A stretch of DNA of 64,000 bases, taken from contig NW_026252149.1 in NCBI RefSeq assembly GCF_025399195.1, forward strand, positions 1 through 64,000, given 5' to 3'. Shown here piece after piece: positions 50,276 through 62,000 of the stretch; the stretch's first letter is position 1; each line of letters starts with the position of its first letter. The notes under the pieces were generated by a model. The model searched no databases, was not told where the DNA came from, and saw only the letters and a list, made by a program, of their open reading frames with translations. A program made the translations under genes and the position numbers. This stretch comes from Umbelopsis ramanniana AG (lineage: Eukaryota; Mucoromycota; Umbelopsidomycetes; Umbelopsidales; Umbelopsidaceae).

Positions 50276-53200
50276 TCAGTAAGCGTTTTCAGGGAAAGGG
50301 CCAAACTCTGAGATTTTTTCTACTTTTTGGCCAGTGGATGAAGGCAAGTAAGCGATTCGCAGACGGAATCTCAAGGGAGTCTAAGGAAGAAGAAGAAAAA
50401 ACAATGGGGCAAGTTAGAGTTGAATCCAGTCCTTCCATACAGCACTTTCCTGATCCCTCTCTTACCTGCTGAGGATTAGCAACTCGCATCATCTGCTTCT
50501 CGCTACTACCAGGCTGAATGACATTGCTACTGGCAGGTGCCATTTGCAGTCGCTGGGTTTTTGGAACGGCCGCCTGGAACTGCATATCGGAGATAGTACC
50601 TTGGCTACCATCGTTAGCAAAGGTGATTTGGATATTGATGACCGTTGGGTTCTGCTGGTCTCGAGAAGGCGTGAGATAGATCACCAAACCATCTTGAGCA
50701 AATGCTTGGTGTCTGTTATCTCGGCCATTCGTGGCAGAAGGCAAGGCTTGGCCAAGAGAAGCCATGTTCTGCAATCCACCAGTAGGCGAAGTAGCACGTT
50801 GTTGTTGTACTTTGGGTGAGGTAGGCGTGTCTTGGCCAAGCATATCGAGCAGACTGCCGCCACCCATGGAGGGGGGAGGGGATTGAGGAGCAGGTTGAGA
50901 TCCTGATCCAGAACCGAAAATGTCAGCCAAGAGATCCATGTTGTTACCGGCCGGAGGTGCTTTGGAAGTCGTGGAGGGGGATATTGGTGAGGCCTCGGGC
51001 GTAGCTTGTGCTGCTCCTCCAGACGCAGTACCAACACCCATCAAATCCAACAGGAGCTGGAAGGAAAAGAAAGTGAATAAACATGACTTGCCGTCAGAAA
51101 GGCATCGGGAAGCCCACTTACATCTTGATCACTTGGTCCAGCCTTAGAGGAGTGACCGCCATCCAAAGCTAAAGGGACGTTCGATGAGTTCACACTCCAT
51201 CATCACTAGGCAAAGGCAACTAAACTTACAGGGAGTGCCACGACCACCGGTAGTTTCGCTCATGAGTCGCTCTTCGGGAACAGGCATACGCTCCAACACC
51301 GCTGGTCGAATGTTGTCATAACTAAACAGATTGGTATACTCGACAGCACGCTGCTGAATCTCTACCTCCATGCTAGATGTAAATTTCTGAAGAATGCCTT
51401 GAATACGATGAAGGACTGTGGTATCGTTGAATCGAGCAGAGAGTTTCATCAAGGATGTAGCAATGTACTCGCGAGTGACTTGGTTAGCGTAAGGTCCGTT
51501 CAAGATAGATTCGAAAAGGTTGAGTATATCTCCTTCCGACACCTGTGAGGGGGGAATATCCAAGTCAATGCATATATACATAAGGGTCTGGACGTAGTTA
51601 AACAATATGTACCTCCTTCATGACATCGTCATCTTCGAAATTGCCTCCAGACACCAATACATCACCGTATTCGCCAATGACCCACACACCAGCCAATACC
51701 AAGGCCTCCTAATATATAATGAAAGGCTCTCTTTAGAAGTGTCCAGTCGAATGTATGCAGCAACTCCATTGTACTTACTTGAGAAATGTCGCTCTTGAGA
51801 GCAGAGTACAACTTTTGTACAGTATATTGATGCAAATCAGATGATTGCGCAACCAAGCGAATGAATCCAGCCAAGTTTTCTTCTCGAACATAGTTTCCAG
51901 CCTGCAAAGAAAAGAGATCAGCATCACATCGACCGGACCATCCAACCCAGGGCCACCATTCCTTACCAACTTTAGAACGCGAAGCATGGTATCAATGTGC
52001 CATCGTCGGTTGGGAGCAAACTTGGTAGCAGCCAATGCTATTTTGATGGTCATGCTCTGCTTGAACTCACTATCAGCAACCTCAAGGAAAGCCAGCAACT
52101 CACGAGTCAAGACTCGGACGTTGCTCTCATTAATCAAAGCAAAACTGAGTTCCAAGGCACGGCGACGGATAGAGATATCGCCATCACGTAAACAGTCCAT
52201 AATAATATTTCTATGACGTTGAACGGCTTGCGTATCGATGTTGACAGTTTTGTTAAGGGTCTCCAAAGCGACATAGCGAATGTTGTTATCTCGGTTGCCT
52301 AAGAACTTTCCGAGAATGTTGACAGCAAGGACTCTAAGACCTGCTTCACTTTGAATGCCCATGATGGTCAACACAGTTTCGTAGAGAATAGAGTTACCGA
52401 CATTTTTGGAGCTTTCGGTGTTGGTGGCGACTTGTGCTAAAACATCGTTCATGGCATCTGATGCTTCTTGGTCGTTGGCGGCCAAAATACGCATGAGTCG
52501 GAGGATCTTAACTTGAAGGAACGGGTCGGTGAGGCCGGTCACATCATGTTCAGGCGAGAACCCAGCCGTGATCAAGTTTTTGAGATTTCGAACCAACAGT
52601 GGGACAGCCTATAAGAAACCAATATAAGCCTCAATTTTAACAACATTTTGCCAGCCGGTCCTCACCTTCTTGAAGATTTGAAGCGTTTCTGAGCTTTGTT
52701 GGCACATTTCTGTTATCAAGGTAATGCCAGCAATTTGAACACCATGGCTTTTATCGGCCAAAAGCGATTTGGCTTTGGATACAAAGTTTTCCTGCAAGTC
52801 AGGCACTCGTCGAATGATGCGAAGAGCACACAAAGCAGCCTGGAAAATGAAAATCGTTTCAGTGATGCATGTTGAAAACGCGGATCAAACCTCGACGGCA
52901 TACCGACCTTTTTCCGAATGTAAGTGTTGGAGCTACCGAGTAGCTTTTCCACTTCTCCGCACAAATCGCGTGCCATTTCAGGCGACGATATATTACCTAA
53001 TGTACAGAGAGCCAAGCCAACAATGTACATATTCGAGTGGTTCATATCACTACAAGCAAAGAATATAAGCCGAGCCGTTTTCAAGTCAAACTAGGACACC
53101 GATGGACTTACTTCTTCAAGCTATTGGTCACCAAAGTCAAGACTTCGGTCTTTTCGTCAATCAAAAGCATGATACCCAAGTAACCCAATCGCTTATCAGC

Positions 53201-53544
53201 AAATTTGGGGCCAGCTACAAGCTTAAGGCACTCCATTTGACCAAAATGAGCAGGATAGCCCAGCATATGAATGTACAGTAACTTTGAAACGTTGGCATGT
53301 CGACTTTCGCTGTTTTCCTCTTTGAAAGCAGTACGGATGTTGGCGGATTCACGCTGGATGACGGCACGTTCGTCTGCAGCGGTTTTGCAAGCTCGAATGG
53401 CCTTGATGAGATCTAGATAGAGATGGACGCTTTTTAGCCAAGAAAGTAGGTGGTGGACAGACAAGCCATGCGAACTCTACCTTTCAATCTATACAGGGGG
53501 AGCTTGGCAAGAATTTGTTGCGAGATGCTGTTGATGCTGTTCAT
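50276..53544 (-). CDS. APL4: AP-1 complex gamma adaptin
   Basis: Eleven exons (53481-53544, 53112-53412, 52908-53049, 52666-52839, 51967-52608, 51779-51901, 51613-51708, 51230-51542, 51122-51168, 50466-51056, 50276-50380) give 865 codons, all in phase. The short first exon encodes the start (LPLYRLKDLIKAIR), and the family core [16 protein letters not shown] then NIRTAFKEE follows. The adaptin trunk (about 1-590) is alpha-solenoid; the Pro/Ser/Gln-rich hinge (about 625-720) includes a clathrin-box-like LLDLMGV. The C-terminal gamma ear is [12 protein letters not shown] to FGPFPENAY. Known role: clathrin-adaptor large subunit at the trans-Golgi and endosomes. Confidence 0.96.
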
Positions 53545-54118
53545 GGTGCAGACAGAGATGTTTCAATGGACTCGATGCCTCAACGCTTTGAAAGCAATCA
53601 GAGATGCGATGAAGGAAAAATGCCACGGGATGAGCCAACTTCACTTCGGGCTTTACAAAAACTACCCGCCAGGCCCCCCCCCCCCAAATTTGAACTCCCG
53701 CCTGGCTGCTGTAAAGACATCCCACACAACAAAAAACGAAGAGAGAAGAACAGAACAGCTTTCTAAACCGAATGCTAATGATGTTCCGAGGAATGGATAA
53801 ATATTACCTTGAGAGAGGCGTACCTCTCGCATTGTTCCCACAGCCCTACAATGCGACCTATCAACAAATTCGCCCATTGGACAACCCACCCCTCTGCTTA
53901 CCATCCATACCCTCCGCGCTACGTTTTCCCTCTGCGTCGTCAATGTAATCTATGGTAATAAGCATATTTCATGGAACAGTAAGAATGTCTAGGGCAACGG
54001 TGGAAATGTCCCAAAGCGGAAAGATTGGATTAGCGTTGTGTCAGATTGCTTATGCATAACTGGAGGAATATAAACCAGATCTCTAAATCGGTTCGAGTTT
54101 CAATTGCCCTTTCTTTCC
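53545..54118. promoter_or_regulatory. Divergent promoter AP-1 gamma / P4-ATPase
   Basis: 574 bp between start codons. There is a C12 run at 53674-53685 on the plus strand. TATAAAC at 54069-54075 is 44 bp before the P4-ATPase ATG and could be its TATA box with a short leader. Short frames here are not called. Confidence 0.55.
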
Positions 54119-57100
54119 ATGAGTTACGGTAGGAGTTTGAAGGACTGGTACTATCAGAGGCAATGGTTCATGCGATATCCACAGAGAGATGGATCCTCCT
54201 CCAGTATAGACGACCATTATGCTGAAGACCAGTCGAGCCGGTCCATGTCGTTGGCCAGTGATCATTTGCAGGCTGCTCGCAGAGTGGACACCAACCGATC
54301 ACTGAAACGAGGTGAATACTACCTTCGACGACCCACCAACAAAGTCAGGCTTCGAAGGATTCCCGAAGGAGGTCGTCGTGTGTTCGTTAACCTGCCTTTA
54401 CCGAAAACCGAACGAACTGCCCAAGGCCATCCCAAGCGACACTATGTATCTAATCGCATCAGGACTTCCAAATATACCCTGTTGTCCTTTGTGCCTAAAA
54501 ACCTGTTCTATCAGTTTTCTCGTTTGGCCAACGTGTACTTCTTAGGCATGGCCATATTGCAAATGTTACCGTATTTCGGTATCAATTCCCCGGTTCTGAC
54601 AATGCTCCCCATTTGCTCGGTGCTTTTTATTTCGGCGGTCAAGGATGCGTTTGAAGATTATCAGCGACATGTTTTGGACAATAAGTTCAATACCCAGAGT
54701 TCTTACACCTTGGCTGGTTATCATAACGTCAACTATGCCGCCAAGACACGCTCATGGTTTGGAAAACATGAACCCTCTGTGGTGCCAGAAGAACTACAAG
54801 GCAAATTTCATCATTCGTACTCACAAGATGTTCGCGTAGGTGACTTTTTGTTACTTCGAAATGGAGATAAGGTACCTTCAGACTGTGTGCTACTGGCGTC
54901 CTCAGATGAAACGGGCGTTTGCTACGTTGAAACTAAAGATCTGGATGGAGAGACCAACCTTAAACCCCGCCAATCTGTGATCGATACCATGCACATTCAG
55001 TCTGGCCAAGAATGTCTGGATTTGCACTTCTATGTGGAGTCGGAAGCTCCGCACCCAAATCTGTATCAATTCGAAGGAACGTTGGTTCTACTGGGAAAAC
55101 CAACCGAAGACGAGGAGGCGCATTTAGCCCCACGAGCTTCAACGTCCAACTGGGAAGAAAAAAAAAAGACACCGATTACCATTGACAATATGTTGTTGCG
55201 TGGTCATATCATTCGAAATACTCGATGGATCATAGCCAACGTCGTATTCACGGGCACTGATACCAAGATTATGCTGAACTCCGGTGAGACGCCCACGAAA
55301 CGAAGTGAGATCGAAAAGGAACTGAACGAAGAAGTAGGTATTATTATTTTTTTATAGAAAAAAAGAAGGGAAGGAATGGCATGGATGAGCTCAACGTTGA
55401 TGGTGGTTTATAGATTTTTGTGGCCTTTATCTGCTTGTTCTTGCTATGTCTATTGTGTGCAGTTGGAAATGGTCTTACCATTGCTGCTCAACGACGGACT
55501 TTGGCTGCGCAGACATTCGACGATGTTTCAGGTTCTCCAGCCTGGAATGGATTCTTAACGTTTTGGTAAGTGGGAGACAGGAACGAATATGAGAATGGCA
55601 ACAATTAGACTAATGGCATTGGTCATTTCAGGGCAAGTTTGATTATCTTCCAGAATATCATTCCAATTTCCTTGTATGTGTCCATCGAGTTTGTCAAAAC
55701 CATGCAGGCATTCTTCATCTACAATGACCTTGATATGTTTGATGAAGAATCAGGTGCCTTTTGCATTCCACGTTCCGTAAGTATTAAATTTCTGCGTAAG
55801 AAAGCATCATCAAATATCCAAGCAAACCAACGTACTATTTCGTTTACCAGTGGAATCTTTCCGACGATTTGGGTCAAGTCCAATACATTTTCTCTGACAA
55901 GACTGGAACACTGACCAGAAATGTCATGGAGTTTCGAAAATGTACCATTGGAGGCAAGGTATATGGAGACAATGGATTTTCACCAGAGTCAGAAGGAGCC
56001 AGAGGAGCCAGGTTGCGTCAAGAAAGAGAAACGGCCGAGACCAATGGAGATTTTGGGCAGGAGAAAGTGCGCGACCCGGAAGCAGAAGAACAGCAATTTT
56101 TGGCGCAAAGAAAAGCGATCTTTGAAGAATACAAAACGCTTATCCATTCGCAGTTTGATCCAAAATACTCAAGCTTGGATATCGATAAATTGACCTTTGC
56201 TGACCCTGAAGTGTTCAAGGACCTGAATGGTGATAGTGACGAGAAGACGGGCATCATGACCATTGATGAAAGAGAACCCTTGACGATTTCCCAAGTGCCA
56301 CCCAAAAATCGACAGCAGCAAGCTGTGAAAGAATTCTTTACAGCGATTTCACTGTGTCATACGGCGGTGGTGGAACGGATCGATAAACACGGAAACGTAA
56401 TAGATGATTCGCTGGCAGATGACCTTGAAGATGGCACCACCAAGCCTGAGCCTGATATCATCAGTCATGAGAAAGGACACGGCAGTTTTCTCAAGTCTGG
56501 AAGCAAAACATCCACGGTGAGCGATAGCTTGGCGTCATCGAATCCCTCTATGACGGACGGTGATTCATCCTCTCGACCCACACCCGTAAGCAGTAGTGCA
56601 ACCAAGCGGTCGAGGTTCAGGCAAGTTCTGCATAATCAGAAGCTTCGAATCACGAACAGAAGCTCCAAGCTGTCGCTACGTCGATCCGATCGAAGAGGAA
56701 GTCGAGGAACTGAATTTGACGCTGTACCAGGCCAGAAAGCAAGAAAGGTTGATACCACAGTTGAGGAACAACTTGCCTACAAATCCGAGTCACCGGATGA
56801 ATCTGCTTTGGTGACAGCGGTCAAGGATGTAGGCTTTACTTTCCTCAAGCGAAAGGGAAATATTTTAACCATCGACATTCTCGGTCACCTATATGACTAT
56901 GAACTACTGAATGTCATCGAATTTAACTCGACACGTAAACGAATGAGTGTGATTGTTCGCCGTCCCGAACCTTGGAACGATATCATTGTGTACTGTAAAG
57001 GAGCAGACAATGTCATGATTGAGCGACTCAGACCCGGCCAAGAGAATGATGTCAGTGAGCTTTCCAAGGATATCGAGGGCTTCTCCAATGAAGGGCTGCG

Positions 57101-58681
57101 CACCCTCGTCTTCGCATATAAGAGTATGCCAGATGAAGAGTACGATGTGTGGAGTGAAAAATTACACAAAGCAAGTACAGCGACGGAAAATCGAGCCGAT
57201 GAAATAGATTCAGTGAACGAGGAGATTGAAAAGGGCTTTACCTTACTTGGCGCTACAGCCATCGAAGACGAACTTCAACATCAAGTACCTGAATGCATTG
57301 AAGCTCTAAGAAATTCAGGCATCAATGTATGGGTGTTGACTGGAGACAAGGTTGAAACGGCGATCAATATTGGCTATGCTTCCAACCTACTTGGAAAGGA
57401 CTCTAAACTATGGATTTTACGAGGTAATCCAGAATCAGCTGAAGTTCTCTCCGACTTTGAAGATATGATTGCCAAGATGGACCGAGAGCGTGAAGAAGTA
57501 GAAACTGAAATTGATAAGAATTCGCAACGAAGGAGCATTAAACCCCTTCCAGAGTATGCGTTTGTAGTGGATGGTCTTGCTTTAAAGCATCTTTTGGAAA
57601 CAGAAGAATCCCAGGCTAGACTTTTGCAAGTCGTCTTGGTCTGCAAGTCGGTGGTATGCTGCCGAGTCAGTCCGCTTCAAAAGGCATTGGTGGTGGAACT
57701 AGTCCGCCGTGGTCAAGGAGCCGTGACGTTAGCAGTTGGAGACGGAGCCAACGATGTTTCGATGATCCAAGCCGCCAATATCGGGGTTGGTATTTCCGGA
57801 CAAGAAGGGGCCCAAGCTTCCATGTCGGCTGACTATGCTATAGCGCAATTCCGGTTCCTCAAGAAGTTGCTGGTGGTTCAAGGCCACTGGAGTTACGACC
57901 GAATCTCGGAAATGATTCTCAACTTCTTTTACAAAAACGTCGTTTGGGTGTTTGGTGCACTATGGTTTCAAATTTTCAGTGGATTCTCCGCCAACATCTT
58001 TTACGACTACTCGTTTTTACAACTGTACAATTTAATATTTACCGTAGCCCCAACCTGCGTTATAGGCAAGTATCTACCCTCCATTGACTCCTTCACTGCC
58101 CCATGTTAACATTTTTTCTTTCTTGGTGTCTAGGATGCACCGATCAGGATATCACCAAAAACTATTTGTTTCGATATCCAGACACCTACGAAATTGGCAT
58201 TCGTAAAAAACTATATACAAAGAGACGATTCTGGTTCTTCTTTCTCGAAGGCATCTACCAGTCATGCGTCATCTATTTTGCCTTTCATTTACTTTATTTC
58301 GACGGGGCACTGCCTTTACAAAATGGCCTGGCAAGCTCTTATCTGGAACTGTCATGCGCAGTGGCCATCACGATTATCACCGTAGCCAATCTGGAACCAG
58401 GCTTCAATACTCGTTATTGGACGTGGTGGCAGTTCTTCTGTATTGGACTCGAGATTGTTCTCATGGTGATATGGGTGTTAGCCTACAGTTCGTTTCCAAC
58501 GTCTATGCAAGACATTGGTTTTATCGTGTTTGGCAATCCCAACTTCTGGTTGACTGCTGTGTTGTCTATCATCGTGGCCATGGCGCCCCGCTATATCATC
58601 ACGTACTATCACAGTTGGATCCGTCCTAATAAGATCACCATGGTCCGGCAGATAGAAAAGTCTGAAAAGCATAGAAGATAA
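54119..58681 (+). CDS. P4-type ATPase, phospholipid flippase (Dnf type)
   Basis: Five exons (54119-55333, 55414-55565, 55632-55776, 55851-58065, 58134-58681) give 1424 codons. The cytosolic start is followed by YVSNRIRTSKYTLLSFVP and NLFYQFSRLANVYFL, P4 hallmarks. The actuator has ETKDLDGETNLKPRQ. The phosphorylation site [16 protein letters not shown] has Asp520, ALSPDE is represented by YKSESPDESALV, and the hinge is AVGDGANDVSMIQAANIGVG. Late membrane helices follow. A Ser/Arg-rich insert of about 90 residues precedes the KSESPDE motif and is a likely kinase-target loop. Known role: moves phospholipids from outer to inner leaflet at Golgi, endosome or plasma membrane. The intron at 58066 has a GC donor. 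The ATG at 54119 is used, as nothing upstream fits. Confidence 0.94.
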
Positions 58682-59025
58682 TCCATGCTGTTGTTTGAAT
58701 ATAATACACTGCTTTCATGATCTCCCCCCTTGAAGTGTAAAGTGACGCAGGTCACGGGAACTGAGGCGAAAGGGATGAAAGGCGAAACGAGACAACTGGT
58801 CCTCCGCCTGCATTCCTGCCTGCCTGAAATTTGCTGCTGACTGAGCATTTTCGTTTGGGTTTGCTGCTCTATTAATTCTCTCCTGCTACCGTTTGAATTC
58901 TTCTCTACACGCTTTTGTACCAAGCATTCTGAGATCTTTCCACACCACATTCACACACACAACTCAGTGCGTGCAAGTGTTTATATTGAGAGCTCATTAA
59001 GAAGCCTACCTACCCCCACTTTTTT
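58682..59025 (+). other. Intergenic region P4-ATPase to HECT ligase
   Basis: 344 bp in tandem orientation, T-rich near 58860-58960. No TATA box close to the next ATG is clear and no gene is seen. Confidence 0.5.
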
Positions 59026-62000
59026 ATGGACCGATCACGTTCTAGCAACTCTCAGAAAGTAAAAAGGACCACTCTTGCTAGCTCTCCCCATAAACCCTCT
59101 TTATCAGACACAGACACCGCAGCAACCACCAGCCCTTGCCATTCCAGCAAGGATCTTCGAAAGCAACCTAGCACCAGTTCCTCGTCAAACTTGATTTCAG
59201 ACCAAAGCACGTCAGCCAGGTAGAGTGGTTTTTTGAGGGGCCTTGTGTTGGCTATTTGATGCTCTTTGTAACACCATCCTTCACTAGTAACTCCACACGC
59301 AAGCGGAATAGAACCACCAACTCTAATTCTAGTAGAAAATTACCACGAACCGAACTCACTGCTCGTAAGCGACAACTTTCCCCCAAGAAGAAGGCGAACC
59401 AAAAAGGCAAAGACGCAGTCCAGAGTACTGTTATGTCTGGCAATAAACGTGGACATAGACAAACTAGTAAAAAATACATGTCCTCCAACGACGATGACAT
59501 TCTTTTAGATGTCAAAACCAAAGGCAAGGCCAAGGCCAGCTCGTCATCCAATGGAACGGGGAAGAACATGTAAGAAATGAGCCTCTTGTAAGACACCCCC
59601 CCTTCCTCTATAGTAACCTCTCTTCCAGTGAACGACGAGTGGGCAGAGCCGGAAGTCGTGCAGCCAAGAAACAAGCTGATCCTAAAACACTGGATGCTAC
59701 CGATGAACAAGAAGAGAGCAACAATGACGCCATCTCTCGGTTTACCAGCTTGTTCAGTCATGCAGACAGTGACACCGTACAACATGCATTGGAGGATGAA
59801 AATTATTCCGAAGACGAAGATGGCGATGTGCATATGCATACCTTTGACGATGCCGTTGAAGAAGAGTATGACGACGACGATGATGATCCAGAGGAGGAAG
59901 ATGAACACGTAGAGGACGACGAAGAAGATGATGATGATGAGGAGGAGGACGAGGAGGATACCAAGGATGAGTTTGACTTTACTGGTGCCGAAGGTGACAT
60001 GCCGGCTGATATGCGACGATTCTTCGCCAGTATGCGTGGACTGGGTGGTGTACGCGATATGATGTCGGACCAGTCAAAGCGAATGAAGTCCATTCTCATC
60101 AACTTGCGCAACCGAACTGATCCTTCCATGCAATTAGTGGCCCTGCAAGGTTTGGCTGAACTGCTTTCTGTCAGCACGGAAGATACTCTGGCTGGCATTT
60201 TCAACTCCGAACCGTATGTGAAAGAATTAGTTCATATTCTCAAAGGCAGCGAGTCCATGATTGGCCACGACGACATTGACGATGCAACCTTGGCTGCCAT
60301 TATGGCTAGTGGTGGAGATTTTGGCGCTGGTAATCCTGAAATGATGTTGTTGGCTTGTCGATGTATCTCCAACCTCATCGAAGCCATGCCAAGCGCTATG
60401 GGCACTGTCGTCTACAGTGGTGCTGTGCCAGTCCTTTGCCAAAAGCTGAAAGAGATTCAATATATCGACTTGGCTGAGCAAGCCCTTAGTGTAAGTTGTC
60501 CAAATGGGAAATATATACGCTTTCGCCCATGTAACTCACACATACTCTCACCATCTTAGACCCTTGAAAAAATATCGGCAGAATTTCCAAACGCTGTGGT
60601 TCGAGAAGGTGGATTGAGCGCCTCCCTCATGTATATAGATTTCTTCAATACCCATGTACAAAGAACCGCCCTCACTATCGCCGCCAATTGTTGTCGCAAT
60701 ATTTCATCGGATGCCTTTGCACAGGTACAGGACATTGTACCCATTCTCACCAATACCATCACCTATTCCGATCAACGAGTGGTAGAGCAATCATGTCTTT
60801 GCTGGCTTCGACTGGCCAAGAGTTTCAAGAACCAAAGGGAATCGTTGGAAGCCATAGTTTCAGAAGACTTGCTAAAAACCATGGTCGGATTTATTGCTGG
60901 ATCGGGGTCGTCCAACTCCATTGGCCCACAAGTGTTTAGCAGTCTGATGCAATTCCTCAGCATTGTTGCTAAAAGCTCACCCACCTTACGCATCAAACTT
61001 CTTAGCGAGAATATCATTGATATTTTATTCCACATTCTCACCGGTGGTGTCGCCCCGCCTACGGAAGACCTTCAGTCCACTATTGTCGTCTCCTCCATTG
61101 CGCCCAAATCCAACAATGCTATCTTTGAGATCTTGGATATTCTGGTAGGATTGTTACCTGACCTACCTACGGATGGCATTTTCAGCACCAAACCTCAAGC
61201 ACTACTCAAGCCCGATGGCACGCCAGTAGAGGCACCCATCGCTAGCAGAACCCGATCATCCCATAGTCGGACCAATAGTGATGAAGTTACTGTGGATGAA
61301 TCAACCGCATTATGGAGGGAACGACCTCATATTGCTGAACGTATATGTCAGATTATGGTCCCTACTATGTTTGAAGTGTATTCTTCTACCGTTAACCTAC
61401 AAATTCGACAAGTCGTCATGACCATGTTGCTGAAAATCATCTACTTTTCCGATACCCAAGTCCTTGAGCGTGTTCTCATTACCATTCCTTTGGCTGGATT
61501 TATCGCTGGTGTGTTGGCGCAAAAGGAGCATTCATCCTTGGTTGTTACCGCCCTGCAATTGGCTGACCTCCTGTTGACTAAATTACCTTCGCTGTATACA
61601 TCGCATTTCGAAACCGAAGGTGTTATTTTTGAAATCCGTCGTTTGGCCAGCTCGTGTGATGACAAACAAGCCAGTTCAGAAGAAACCAAGGCATCGTCGT
61701 CCTCTACCAGTTCAGAAAAACCACCCACCACCGCGGAGGAAGAGGTCCAAGACTCTAGTCAAGCGTCTGCAGCTGACAAGTTAGAATCCGAATTGCAGGC
61801 TATCTTTGGCGACCGGGAATTAGATGTCTCCTTCACTTCGGGGATGCGTCTATTTGATCGTCTCAAGAAATCATCGACCTCGGGCAATAAGAGTCAAGGA
61901 GACACGCAAGAATGGCTCAGTGTAACTGCGCAAAACTTTCTCATCCTGTACTCTAATACCACCAAGATTAGCGAAGCATCTCACACTGAGGGTACCGACC

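Noticed and set aside
54104-54118. Upstream extension of the P4-ATPase from a TTG codon
   Set aside because: The first ATG at 54119 lies 44 bp after a TATA-like box and gives a sensible start; a TTG start is not needed.
59252-60204. Minus-strand frames opposite the acidic block of the HECT ligase (Ser-rich product)
   Set aside because: Serine runs are the reverse complement of Asp/Glu codon repeats; no independent evidence of coding.
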